Below, piece after piece: positions 30,896-40,887 of a DNA stretch of 60,000 bases. The number at the start of each line of letters is the position of its first letter. Positions within the stretch are counted from its first letter, which is position 1. Origin of the DNA: Takakia lepidozioides (taxonomy: Eukaryota > Streptophyta > Takakiopsida > Takakiales > Takakiaceae); the NCBI GenBank assembly GCA_030704615.1, contig CM060734.1:9240001-9300000 (forward strand), in the 5' to 3' direction. The notes under the pieces are model-generated. The model was not told the origin of the DNA. It searched no databases and saw nothing but the letters and a program-made list of their open reading frames with translations. A program made the translations under genes and the position numbers.

Positions 30896-32450
30896 TGCCA
30901 CAGATCCATCAAAATTCACTGCTGCTGTAAGAAATTGCAATTGTTTGTCAATTCCAGCCTTGGAATCCTACCAGTCAGCACTTAAAAGGTGAGAATCCGG
31001 TCGAATCAGAACACCCATTCTGTAACCAACAGGCTTTGTAGAGATTCTGATCCCACTCAGTGTCGTTTCCAACTCCTAAGGTGGTGATGCTCTGTTTGAG
31101 AGACTTAATCAACCCTTTCCACCATACCATTACACTGAGGCAATAAGGGGCGCTATGCTCCCTTTTATACCATATTTGCGGCATGCATCTCAAACTCGCC
31201 TCCCCACTCCGTGCCTTGTCAGTGAGCAATGTGTGTGGCAGCTATACCTGTCGATCTTCTTCCACCAGAAACTGGGGCGGCTGCAAGTGCTGCTGTGTGA
31301 TCTGCCACTGGTGCCGCTTCTATCCATTTGAAAGAAATGTTCTATTGCCACAAGAAAGTTACTGATTCCCTGCTGGTTATAGGTAATGGTCCTGCCGTGT
31401 CATGCAATCTGAAAAACGATCCACTACTGGAATACTGTGCAGTTTTGAGCTACCTGAGCGCAACACTCCGTTCTGTTTAGCCATCTGACATTCGTCACAG
31501 CCTTGAGAGTACTTGCTGATGAGTTTGTTCTGTCATGCCAGAAATACCGTCGGCATATCTCCTCTGTGTTCTTCGGATCCACAATGGTCCGTGGCCTTAT
31601 GCACTTCAGTGATTATTGCCTCTCTGTCGTTCTTGGTGGAACTACCCTTCCTCAACGTAGACCTCACCCTGAGATAGGGAGTACTGCATTGCCCGCTGTT
31701 CACCTCTTTTGCTCTCCTCCTTTGTCAGATAGTCATTGACTTCTCCAACACATAAGAGATGCATAACTTCCACATCATCAAGTACATCAGGTTGCCTTCC
31801 TCCTTACAGCTGCTGTATGATTGTCAGAGCTGATGAGAGACCTTTTCCCCCATCTTTCAGCTTCGCGTAATAGTGACATCTGAGTGGCCTTGGTGGGTGT
31901 GCTCCATGGCACCAAGTCCCCTTATCATCACCTGTTATAAGAAGAAGTGTCTTGTTCGGAACAATGTGGCCATCACTGTCTGAGAATAAAATGTCTTGGT
32001 GGAACACTCACCCCCATGTTCTCTTCAACTGGCCATTCTGACGAGGAAGTCACCCGAGTTTTTCTTGTTGTTTCTGTGCTTGTAGATTGTTGAAGGAATG
32101 GTGTTTTCTTGCAAGCTTCCCTCTTCATCGTTTGATCGTTCCTTCACAATTTTGCAGGCTGGCTGTACCTTGCTTAGCTCCCGATCACGAGCATGAGATC
32201 CTCGGTAATCACATGGATGGTGGGACAAAAGGCCATCAGATCTTCCTCTTCTTTGTTGTTGATTGCAGGAACCTCCTTTTTTCCTGCACCCATATCTTTC
32301 CAAATACCCTCCCTGACCAGATTGACAGGACTTGATTGATCAATTCCTTTTCCTTGTTTCTTGGCAGCCAAAGTCTGTGTAGCAAAAGTCACCCTTTTTC
32401 CTCCCCATTTGGCATTGTACCTGGTTTCAGTCCTCCTTTCAATATACATG
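30896..32450 (-). pseudogene. Element 3 integrase, heavily decayed
   Basis: Reading on the minus strand across several frames: CDECQMAKQNG near 31490 (Cys pair of the integrase zinc-binding domain), PLPITSRESVTFLW, KWIEAAPVADHTA, and REHSAPYCLSVMVW, SLKQSITTLGVGNDTEWDQN and LYKACWLQN at 31200-31040, which match the end of a retroviral-type catalytic core. Frequent stops and frameshifts show long decay. It follows element 3 RNase H in the expected order and runs into the gap at its 3' side. Confidence 0.55.
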
Positions 32451-32897
32451 AGCCTTGCTCAACCTTCCACCTGTGAAGAGCTATCTATTCCAACGAACTC
32501 AATGAAAAGTCACCAAGCAAATCTATTCCTATGTGGTGCTCTGAGTACAGCCACCAATATGGGTCCAGATCTGTTTCTAAAGAAAAATGACTTCCCAACA
32601 GTGTTTTTTTTAAAATGCCACAGACCCCACACACATGCATAGTACTCTTCTCTTTTGTAGATCATTTCCCCCTTTCACTGCTATACCCACTTGCTATGAG
32701 CCTCTTCTCTCAACTCCTTCTTACCCTCCTTAAATTGAAATAGATAAGCCTTGATGGCACCCCTATCCCACTCTAGTTTAAGAAATAGGCTCCATCCCTC
32801 TTCCTTCCTTCCCTTTTCTGACTGTATAGAGAAGTAGAGTATACCTCGATTTCCTCGGTTTCCTCTGCTGGTCCCACGGGATACCTGCTTAGCGCAT

Positions 32898-33908
32898 CTA
32901 CGTTAGCATGCCTAGCACCGCCCTATGAACAATTTTAAACTCAAAATCTTGTGACATCATGATCCATCTACCCCTGCTTCCATATGCGTCACTTACCGTT
33001 GCCAACCACTCCAGTGGTTTGTGATCAGTCCTGATTACAAAGGGGTTCATACAGGTACTGCCTAATGTGTAATACTCCCCATACCAGGGCATAGCATTCA
33101 CCTTCCATAGGGTGATATTTGCGTTGAGCATCAGATAGTACCTTACTGGCGTATGCAATGACCCTCTCCTTTTTATACTCCTTTTGTGACAATACTGCCC
33201 CTACTCCTTTGATGGACCAGTCAACATCCAAGACGAACGGTCTTGAGAAATCTGGTCTTGCCAGGATGGGAGCAGTTATCAACTTCACCTGTAAGGCAGA
33301 AAAGGCGTTTTGTGCCTCTGCACTCCAGATAAACTTCACATCTTTCTTGGTTAGAGTGAACAAGGGTACTGCCACTCCAGCATATCCTTTGACATAGGGC
33401 CTATAGTACCCTGTCATGCCCAAGTAGCTTTTGAGAGCAGTGTGGTTTTTGGGCAAGGGAAACCTTTCAATAGCAGCTATCTTATCTGGATCAGGCCACG
33501 TTCCCTCTTCAGAGATCACATGCCCAAGGAATACCAACTGTAAGTTGGCAAAGTAACACTTGTCCGGATTGAGCCTAAGATTGGCCTTTCAACATTTCTC
33601 AGTACTCTCTTTATATGTCCCACGTGATCTCCCAGTCCTTGCTATGGATATTGACGTCATCTACAAAAACTTTAGCGCAATCTTTGATTTCTTCTTTGAG
33701 CACCCTATTCATTGTTCTCTGAAAGGTAGCAGTGGCATTTTTTAGCCCGAATGGCATGACTAGCCATTCATACAATCCCTTCTTTGTGATCACTGCTGTT
33801 TTGCTTATGTCTCGGTCGTCCATTTTGATCTGCCAAAACCAGATTGTAAATCCAGCGCAGAAACCACTTGGCTTTCCCCAACTGGTTAAAAACATCCTGA
33901 ATTAATGG
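32898..33908 (-). pseudogene. Element 3 reverse transcriptase (second half) and RNase H
   Basis: Frames 33895-33611, 33537-33025 and 33158-32898 carry the RT core (GLYEWLVMPFGLKNATATF, then FVDDVNIHS at the catalytic YxDD position), the thumb MVFLGHVISEEG, GMTGYYRPYV, and RNase H (FVLDVDWSIKGVGAVLSQ, IAYASKVLSDAQRKYHP, RTDHKPLEWL). The first catalytic RNase H Asp is followed by V-D-W instead of the usual T-D-A/D-A-S pattern. The reading resumes at 33908 exactly where it was cut at 40888 by element 2. Several frameshifts make it non-functional. Confidence 0.8.
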
Positions 33909-33913
33909 CATAG
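33909..33913. repeat. Target-site duplication CATAG (left) of element 2
   Basis: CATAG at 33909-33913 is repeated at 40883-40887, flanking the perfect LTR ends TGTCGC...GCGACA. Five bases is the usual Ty3/gypsy duplication. Confidence 0.9.
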
Positions 33914-34636
33914 TGTCGCGCACCTCACTTCGGTAAGCTCCCCTTCAAGTCATAGTTACTCGCTTTGATGCGCGCGCCTGACTCCCAACCTGGCCGCCGG
34001 GCCAACTTGGAGCTTCGGCTGCTCACCAGGACATAACAGTCCCCCTTCACTCCCCCGAAAGACCCTCCACCTATTTGGGCCTAGTGGAATTCCCTTTGGT
34101 AGATGGCAGTCCGGAACAGCTCCCCACTCTTTGGTCGCTTTCCGGCTCGCTCGCTTACTCACTAGTTTTTGGTCGCCAACAGGCTTGCACCGTTCTCGGG
34201 GTTTACTACTCCCCTATATACTTCTGTAGCTGTCCGCGGGGGTTCCACAAACAGCCATGCCATTTTATGGTGAACCACCACGAAGACCCTCGATTCCTGG
34301 TGGTGAGTCGCGGTGAGTCTTGGCCCACTCACCGCGGCCCCAATGGACCGTGATGAGTCCCAAGACTCCCCACGACTCCCACCTCGAGGTCTCCACCCCA
34401 TGGTGAGTCCTATGCCACCCCCACTAAGTCCCGCTAAGCTACCACCACCCCTTGTGGAGCCACCCCACCGCAACCCGGTGTGCGGGGCTCCGCCTAGTGA
34501 GCGTCTCCGCCTCCTTGAGTGCCTTGGGCACTCAAGGGTGCTTCAGCCCCCGTATCTATCGCTGCTACTGCCCCCACCACAGGGGCAGCCCCTTCTGTGT
34601 CCCGACCCCCTGCCCTCAAGGCAAAGGGCCGCGACA
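33914..34636 (-). repeat. 3' LTR of element 2
   Basis: 723 bp with ends TGTCGC/GCGACA, nearly identical to the 5' LTR at 40158-40882. Differences include a two-base deletion in the TATA tract (near 34217). Confidence 0.95.
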
Positions 34637-35540
34637 CACACCCCTACCAACAGGGAGTCGATGTCCTCATCGACTTGTCCATTTTGTAGAAACGAACATC
34701 CAAGTTGTGGCGTCCCACATCAAGGAGTTTGCTTCCGCACCATGGCGTCCCATGGCAAAGAACCAAACCCCACACTTGACTCTACTCTCCACTAGCTAGT
34801 TCGGCCGACTTCCTCCAAGTCCCGGCCAAGGGTGGAGCCTCTCCAGCTCCTCCCAGTGCACTCTTCTTGGCCTACTTCAAGGCCAAGGAACGATCCTCCC
34901 CGAGGATCGAATCGCCTTACTGCAACAACATTGCTTGCGATCGCTCATGATGCCGCTTTTGGCATCACCTTGAGCAAGGGTTCACCTGGAACCCTCTTTG
35001 ACTAGGAAGATAACCTTGAATCAACCGTGCGCCCCAATCACTACAATTGGGTCCGCCTTGGAATGCTGGCCTGAGGTACGGGAACACGCCGAAGCCGCAC
35101 TACGACTTCGTCCCGAGGCTACACGATTATAGTACGTGAACGGAAGCATGTAGCTTCCGCGTTAGCCCGCACTACAAGGCAACCCCCTCGGTAGCGCAGT
35201 TATAGTACGCGCACGCGCCAGGTGCGCACTAGCACGTGAACTTCCAAAGAAGGCGCAAGTTGCATTGCCCCTTGGATGGGGGTCACCCGATTTTGGCACT
35301 ACGCAAACACACGATTAACCCAATTTACCTCTCCCACTTTTGTAAGCTAGCATGCATTCTACACACTAGCCAACCATACCATGCATCACCATTCCAACAA
35401 AATAGGACGCACAACATTTGGAAGCCATTTCATTTATAGCAAGTTTTGTACAATACAAGTTTTTGCAATCGGATTCCTAAGCTAGCTAAGGCGGGCTAAG
35501 CATGCATTTCTTCCCCCACGCTCCAAGGTTGATGTCTCCA
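34637..35540 (-). other. Element 2 3' untranslated region
   Basis: About 900 bp between the integrase stop and the 3' LTR with no coding sequence. On the minus strand GTAGGGGTGTG immediately precedes the LTR and is the likely polypurine tract. Repeated words such as GTACGTGAACGG and AGTACGCGCACGC occur around 35130-35240. Confidence 0.6.
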
Positions 35541-36827
35541 TCAACGCTTCTTCCGCTTTTGAGGTCGCCCTTCGAACGCTGCAACCACCTCGGATGCGTT
35601 TCCCATTTCTGAGGCACGCACCCAAGATGCCTCCACATGATGATAGCCCTTCCATTTGACGAGATACTCCGTTTCTCGGTTCTTGAACCTCCCCGACTTA
35701 AGTACTGCCTCCACCTCATACTCAGGTTCATTTCCATGATCCAACAGCACAGGTGGCGGACGCAACACTTGATGCCGATTCGGACGCGCTTCATCTTTGA
35801 AGTAAGGCTTCAAAAGGGATACGTGGAATACTGGATGCACCTTGCTGTTTGCTGGCAGCTCCAATTCATATACATCCACATTCATAACCTTCCGGATGCG
35901 AAAGGGACCCGCATATGGAGGTATGAATTTTGGACTCACTTCCGGAGGTAGTCGAAAATTCTTGATGTTCAACCAGACTTCCGTGCCTGCCTCAAACTTC
36001 ACTTCCCTCCGCTTTCGATTCGCCTGCCTTTCATACCGTTTCCTAGCTTTGGCAATGTTGTACTTTGCGAGCTTCAACAAACGCTCGCGTTCTTCCAGTA
36101 CCGCCGCTACTGCCGGTTCCTCAACGTCCTGGGCGGCCCAACTTGTCGGCACCAGAGGTGCTTTTCCATAGACCAATACAAAAGGGGAAACTCCCGTTGC
36201 GGAGTGTTCTGTGTTATTATAACAGAACTCTACCGCGTCTAAGTGTTCCACCCAGTCTGATTGGTCTGCCGACACGTAATTCCGCAAGATCTGCTTCACT
36301 ACGGAATTCACTATTTCCGTTTGGCCGTCGGTCGTAGGTCGAAAGGCGGTGCTCATCTTCAGCCTCGTCCCCATCTTCTTCCAAAGTGTCCTCCAAAATT
36401 TACTCGTAAACTTTGGATCGCGGTCCGAGACAATATCCTTCGGGACTCCATGATGCTTTAAGACGTGGGCAAAGTAAAGTCGCCCTGTCTCCTGCGCCGT
36501 TGCCGTCTCCTTGGTGGGGATGAAATGGCCCATTTTACTGAACCTATCCACCACCACCATGATTGCATCGAATCCTTTTGACAGCGGCATAGCAGTCATG
36601 AAATCCATCGAGACGCTTTCCCAAGTCCCCTCTGGAATCGGCAAGGGTTGTAACAGCCCCGCTTGCTTTTTGTACTCGCTCCGGTTTTGTTGGCATGTGG
36701 TGCATGTCTTGACATACTCCTCTGCCTCCTCCCTTAGTTTGGGCCAGAAATACTCTTTCTTCAAGAGTGCCGCAGTGCGCTTGGCTCCGCCGTGGCCCGC
36801 AAGCGGGCTATCATGGCATTCTCTCAA
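35541..36827 (-). CDS. Element 2 integrase with C-terminal chromodomain
   Basis: 428 residues. N-terminal zinc-binding motif [15 protein letters not shown] (CX2C pair), catalytic core with SMDFMTAMP (Asp 1), [13 protein letters not shown] (Asp 2) and [10 protein letters not shown] (Glu), the D,D-35-E triad of gypsy integrases. It is followed by a C-terminal SH3-like region ([17 protein letters not shown]) and a chromodomain, [20 protein letters not shown] and [12 protein letters not shown] chromodomain defines chromoviruses and directs integration to marked chromatin. The frame overlaps the end of the RT frame by a few bases and is shifted by one, consistent with loss of one base near 36838, so the start given is the first available Met-like codon, not a natural start. 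Confidence 0.95.
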   Translation of the reverse strand: MRECHDSPLAGHGGAKRTAALLKKEYFWPKLREEAEEYVKTCTTCQQNRSEYKKQAGLLQPLPIPEGTWESVSMDFMTAMPLSKGFDAIMVVVDRFSKMGHFIPTKETATAQETGRLYFAHVLKHHGVPKDIVSDRDPKFTSKFWRTLWKKMGTRLKMSTAFRPTTDGQTEIVNSVVKQILRNYVSADQSDWVEHLDAVEFCYNNTEHSATGVSPFVLVYGKAPLVPTSWAAQDVEEPAVAAVLEERERLLKLAKYNIAKARKRYERQANRKRREVKFEAGTEVWLNIKNFRLPPEVSPKFIPPYAGPFRIRKVMNVDVYELELPANSKVHPVFHVSLLKPYFKDEARPNRHQVLRPPPVLLDHGNEPEYEVEAVLKSGRFKNRETEYLVKWKGYHHVEASWVRASEMGNASEVVAAFEGRPQKRKKR

Positions 36828-38440
36828 GAGACTATCCTGATCCCTCCCTTCGGCACGTAGAGACGCTTTTGCTTATACCGGAGCAGTCCATTTTGCAAGT
36901 GGAACTGCGATTTAACCCCCATCCTCAAGTCTTGCATCACGGACTTCGCCAGCTCATCCTTCCGGCAAGCCTTCCGGATCTTCCTTTGGAGCGCCGTCTC
37001 GCCCCTATGCACCAACATGAGCTGCTGCTTTCTACTTAAAGCGTCGGCCACCACATTGTCCCGTCCCGGTTTGTACTGGATATCCGTGTCGAACACCGCC
37101 AAAGTATCTTGCCACCTAAGTTGTTTTGGGGACAACTTGGGCTGCGTGGCAAAATACTTCACCGTGACATTGTCCGTGAACACCTTCACTGGGTTGGAAC
37201 CAACATAGTGGCGCCAAAGCTCAAGGCAATGCACCACCGCCTTCATCTCTTTTTCGTGCGTCGGCCACCGTCGCTCCACTTCATTCAGTTTCTTACTTTC
37301 ATAAGCCACTGGACGTCCATCTTGCATAAGTACACCCCCAATCGCGAAGTCCGATGCATCTGTATGAATCTCAAACGGACGATCGAACTCGGGGATTTTC
37401 AAGACTGGAGCTTCTGCCATCCGCTGCTTCAATTCAGCAAAAGCTTGGCCACAAAAAGTATTCCATGCCCAGACTTTGGATTTACACAGAAGGTCGGACA
37501 GCGGCCCCGCGATCTTGGCGAAATTTCTCACATACTTCCGGTAATAGGAGGCGAGTCCTAGGAAGGATCGCACTCCCGGGACCGAAGTCGGAGGCTCCCA
37601 GTCCAAGATCGCCCTCACCTTTCTGTCATCCATTTTGATCCCATCCTGTGTAATCACATGCCCCAAGAACTCCACTTTCGTGACCCCGAATTCGCTCTTT
37701 GAAGCTTTGGCATACAGCTTCCATTTCCGCAATTTTTGGAACACCCTTTTGAGGTGCTCCAGGTGCTCCTCCTTTGTTTTCGAGTACACCAAGATGTCGT
37801 CGATGTACACGATCACAAAGTCATCCAACCACTCCTGAAAAAGGCTGTTCATTAGCGTGCTAAAGGTCGCAGGTGCATTGGTGAGCCCAAAAGGCATCAC
37901 CAAGAACTCATATGAACCATACCTTGTCCTGCATGCGGTCTTCTCCTCATCTCTTTCCGCCACCCAAATTTGATGGTAGCCGGAGCGCAAGTCGATCCGG
38001 CTGAAGTACTTCGCTCCTGCCAACCGGTCGAAAAGGTCGTCGATCCTTGGCAAAGGGTACCGGTTTTTAATAGTCACCTTATTCAGAGCCCTGTAATCGA
38101 CACACATCCGCAACGTCCCATCCTTCTTGTCTGCGAATAGCCCTGGGGCTCCGTAAGGTGACTTACTCGGTCGGATGTACCCCTTTGACATTAGATCCTT
38201 GAGCTGAGTCTTCAGCTCGACCAACTCTCTGTGGCTCAACCGGTAGGGCGCCTTGGCAGGCGGTTCCGATCCCGGTATCACCTCAATCTTGTGGTCAACT
38301 CCTCTTCGCGGTGGCAAGCCGCTTGGTAAATGCTCCGGCATCACATCTTGGTATTTCTCCAAAATCCCCTTGATCCAATCTGGGCTCGGCTCCCCATCGC
38401 CTTCTCCCTTCACTTCTCTAATGTAAAGCAAAAACTGGGG
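36824..38440 (-). CDS. Element 2 reverse transcriptase and RNase H
   Basis: About 535 residues, in the same frame as gag-pro and separated from it only by the TAG at 38443-38441. RT motifs: [56 protein letters not shown], and [14 protein letters not shown] with the catalytic YIDD. RNase H follows ([29 protein letters not shown]). The two activities copy element RNA into DNA and remove the RNA. All expected catalytic acids are visible. The end shifts into the integrase frame at 36824-36827. Confidence 0.95.
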   Translation of the reverse strand, partial: PQFLLYIREVKGEGDGEPSPDWIKGILEKYQDVMPEHLPSGLPPRRGVDHKIEVIPGSEPPAKAPYRLSHRELVELKTQLKDLMSKGYIRPSKSPYGAPGLFADKKDGTLRMCVDYRALNKVTIKNRYPLPRIDDLFDRLAGAKYFSRIDLRSGYHQIWVAERDEEKTACRTRYGSYEFLVMPFGLTNAPATFSTLMNSLFQEWLDDFVIVYIDDILVYSKTKEEHLEHLKRVFQKLRKWKLYAKASKSEFGVTKVEFLGHVITQDGIKMDDRKVRAILDWEPPTSVPGVRSFLGLASYYRKYVRNFAKIAGPLSDLLCKSKVWAWNTFCGQAFAELKQRMAEAPVLKIPEFDRPFEIHTDASDFAIGGVLMQDGRPVAYESKKLNEVERRWPTHEKEMKAVVHCLELWRHYVGSNPVKVFTDNVTVKYFATQPKLSPKQLRWQDTLAVFDTDIQYKPGRDNVVADALSRKQQLMLVHRGETALQRKIRKACRKDELAKSVMQDLRMGVKSQFHLQNGLLRYKQKRLYVPKGGIRIVS

Positions 38441-40102
38441 CTAATGTGCCTCCTCCACGGCCCACTCTCTTGCTGACAGAAGGTTTATTCGCCCTCCCAC
38501 GGATTTGGGCGTTTCCGACACCCGTAAGACCTCGCCACCATTCCAACATGGCAGCGTGACTACTCTCTTGCGGCCATCTATGACCACTCCGGATTTGCTC
38601 AAAAAGGTCATCCCCAAAATGAGATCCACTCCATCGATCAAGCAGGTGGTGAAGTTCTCACGTCCTTGCCAACTCCCTAATTGAAGAGGAACATCGAACG
38701 TCAACCTTGTCGCCAGCTGTGGTTCTCCTTTGGCAGAACGCACCTCAATAGAGGCCCCCACGTCACTTGTCGGGAGTCCCAGCTTTTGTGCCGTTGCCGG
38801 TGTCATGAAGGAGTGCGACGCTCCTGTGTCCACCAACAATGACACGTTAGTTCCGGATATTATCCCATCCACGAACAGTAACTGACTCCCTTTACGTAAG
38901 GCGCCAGTTTCTTGATAGAACTCACAAGAAAATGTGCCTACCTTGCAAGTCCTGGCGACCACCGCTTCTACCAGGCGACTGATGGTATCTTCTGACAGCT
39001 CTGTGGTCGCCCGAGTCATGTTCAACTGTCGGGGCTTCGTGCACTTCTTGGCCATGTGCCCGGGCTCCCCGCAATTGAAACACACTCCATCAAAGGTCGC
39101 CTTCTGTCCGCCATAAGCCGCTGCACCTGCTTTTCCTTTCGGAGCACCAAGTGCCGCCTTGACGTGTGAAGGCCCTCCCTTCGATTTCCACGTGCCATTA
39201 TCACCGCGTGGCCTATCCCACTTCTTTTCCGGTCGGAAAGAGTCACCTTCCCGCCGGGCCTTCTTGTGGTTCAGCTCCGTACGGCCTTGTCTTTCACCCC
39301 TAGGGACATCCGAGAAACATTCCGCCCTCTCAATTGCCTCGTTCAAAGTCTTAGGCGGCTTCTCCTCCAACTTCCGCCTGGCCCACGGGGCCAGTCCCGC
39401 CACAAAGTTGAAGACCATTTCTGGTTCTGCCATGTCCGCGACTTCGAGCAGCAGCACATTGAAAGCCTGAACATAACCCCGAATGTCATCCGTTTGCTTC
39501 AAATTCCTTATCTTGTCCCGGGCAAGCCAGGACGCGTTGAGGGGCACAAACTGTCTCTTCATCAATTCCTTGAACCCACTCCAGTTCAAGGTTTCCGGGC
39601 TCGGACCTCGGTCGTGAAGGCGTTTCTGCCACCATTGTTGAGCATAGCCCCTCAAATAGGTGGGAGCCACTTCCACCCGATCCTCGTCACTCAACTTGGC
39701 CGCCCGGAAGTACTGCTCTAGCTCCAGGAGCCAGGTGTTGAGTGCCTTCCGATTTCGGACGCCCTCGAAGGTGCCGGGTTCCTTAGGCTTCACCTTAAAC
39801 TTTGCCTTAGTGGAAGTGGCATTAGCTGCCTTCAATACGTCTTTCAACGTCCCGCCAAACTGCGCCAACAACCCTTCCCAAAAGGCTGCCGGCATGGGAG
39901 GCATCTCTTGGTTTGTCGGAGCTCTCAAGGATTCCTCGGGCTCCGACTCCTCGGATTCCTCCCGCTCTTGAGAGGCCTCGTTTTCGGAAACATGCATCGC
40001 TTCCTCAAACGGCCGCCTCGGTGATACGTCGCCCCCATCTGGCTCACCAGGATCATCATCTTTTGGGCCGTTCCGCTTCCGCTTCGGCTTGCCCGACCCC
40101 AT
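38441..40102 (-). CDS. Element 2 Gag and aspartic protease
   Basis: Starting at the ATG at 40102 (MGSGKPKRKRNG), upstream codons being in the primer-site region. It has an acidic N-terminus, a capsid core (TWLLELEQYFRAAKLSDEDR, YLRGYAQQWWQ, FKELMKRQFVPLNA), a basic linker, one zinc knuckle CFNCGEPGHMAKKC, and a retropepsin motif LLVDTGASHSFM with intact D-T-G. Gag forms particles and the protease matures them. The frame stops at TAG 38443-38441 and the polymerase continues in the same frame after it. Confidence 0.93.
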   Translation of the reverse strand: MGSGKPKRKRNGPKDDDPGEPDGGDVSPRRPFEEAMHVSENEASQEREESEESEPEESLRAPTNQEMPPMPAAFWEGLLAQFGGTLKDVLKAANATSTKAKFKVKPKEPGTFEGVRNRKALNTWLLELEQYFRAAKLSDEDRVEVAPTYLRGYAQQWWQKRLHDRGPSPETLNWSGFKELMKRQFVPLNASWLARDKIRNLKQTDDIRGYVQAFNVLLLEVADMAEPEMVFNFVAGLAPWARRKLEEKPPKTLNEAIERAECFSDVPRGERQGRTELNHKKARREGDSFRPEKKWDRPRGDNGTWKSKGGPSHVKAALGAPKGKAGAAAYGGQKATFDGVCFNCGEPGHMAKKCTKPRQLNMTRATTELSEDTISRLVEAVVARTCKVGTFSCEFYQETGALRKGSQLLFVDGIISGTNVSLLVDTGASHSFMTPATAQKLGLPTSDVGASIEVRSAKGEPQLATRLTFDVPLQLGSWQGRENFTTCLIDGVDLILGMTFLSKSGVVIDGRKRVVTLPCWNGGEVLRVSETPKSVGGRINLLSAREWAVEEAH

Positions 40103-40143
40103 GATGAGGCCAATCCCAAGGACGATCGCGTACTGAACTCTAG

Positions 40144-40155
40144 GCTCTGATACCA
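40144..40155 (-). promoter_or_regulatory. Primer-binding site for initiator tRNA-Met, element 2
   Basis: Minus-strand TGGTATCAGAGC, complementary to the 3' end of plant initiator tRNA-Met, two bases inside the 5' LTR (which ends at 40158). It sets the minus orientation of the element. Confidence 0.95.
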
Positions 40156-40157
40156 AG

Positions 40158-40882
40158 TGTCGCGCACCTCACTTCGGTAAGCTCCCCTTCAAGTCATAGT
40201 TACTCGCTTTGATGCGCGCGCCTGACTCCCAACCTGGCCGTCGGGCCAACTTGGAGCTTCGGCTGCTCACCGGGACATAACGGTCCCCCTTCGCTCCCCC
40301 GAAAGACCCTCCACCTATTTGGGCCTAGTGGAATTCCCTTTGGTAGATGGCAGTCCGGAACAGCTCCCCACTCTTTGGTCGCTTTCCGGCTCGCTCGCTT
40401 ACTCACTAGTTTTTGGTCGCCAACAGGCTTGCACCGTTCTCGGGGTTACTACTCCCCTATATATACTTCTGTAGCTGTCCGCGGGGGTTCCACAAACAGC
40501 CATGCCATTTTATGGTGAACCACCATGAAGACCCTCGATTCCCGGTGGTGAGTCGCGGTGAGTCTTGGCCCACTCACCGCGGCCCCAATGGACCGTGATG
40601 AGTCCCAAGACTCCCCACGACTCCCACCTCGAGGTCTCCACCCCATGGTGAGTCCTATGCCACCCCCACTAAGTCCCGCTAAGCTACCACCACCCCTTGT
40701 GGAGCCACCCCCACCGCAACCCGGTGTGCGGGGCTCCGCCTAGTGAGCGTCTCCGCCTCCTTGAGTGCCTTGGGCACTCAAGGGTGCTTCAGCCCCCGTA
40801 TCTATCGCTGCTACTGCCCCCACCACAGGGGCAGCCTCTTCTGTGTCCCGACCCCCTGCCCTCAAGGCAAAGGGCCGCGACA
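40158..40882 (-). repeat. 5' LTR of element 2
   Basis: 725 bp, ends TGTCGC/GCGACA. On the minus strand GTATATATAGGGG (around 40455-40468) is a good TATA-box candidate for element transcription. The copy at 33914-34636 is about 99 percent identical. Confidence 0.95.
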
Positions 40883-40887
40883 CATAG
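40883..40887. repeat. Target-site duplication CATAG (right) of element 2
   Basis: Matches 33909-33913. The element 3 reading frame is continuous when one duplicate and the insert are disregarded. Confidence 0.9.

Larger units (their letters stand above)
33914..40882 (-). mobile_element. Element 2: near-complete Ty3/gypsy chromovirus
   Basis: A 6.97-kb element on the minus strand with two LTRs (40158-40882 as 5', 33914-34636 as 3'), tRNA-Met primer site, gag-pro, RT/RNase H and integrase with a chromodomain, flanked by CATAG duplications. The LTRs differ at about seven positions, all transitions, plus three small indels, so insertion was recent. Only two coding lesions are seen: a TAG between gag-pro and pol and a one-base loss just before integrase. 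It inserted into the reverse transcriptase gene of element 3 in the same orientation. Confidence 0.95.

Noticed and set aside
30155-30992. Long open frames running through 30.2-30.99 kb on both strands
   Set aside because: They are open only because they include the 500-N gap; no real coding evidence spans it.
35637-36171. Several plus-strand open frames across 35.6-40.1 kb
   Set aside because: They lie antisense to the well-supported integrase, RT and Gag of element 2 and show no family motifs.
40144-40155. GCTCTGATACCA as part of a tRNA gene
   Set aside because: Only the 3' end complement is present, next to an LTR; it is a primer-binding site, and the same holds at 43987.
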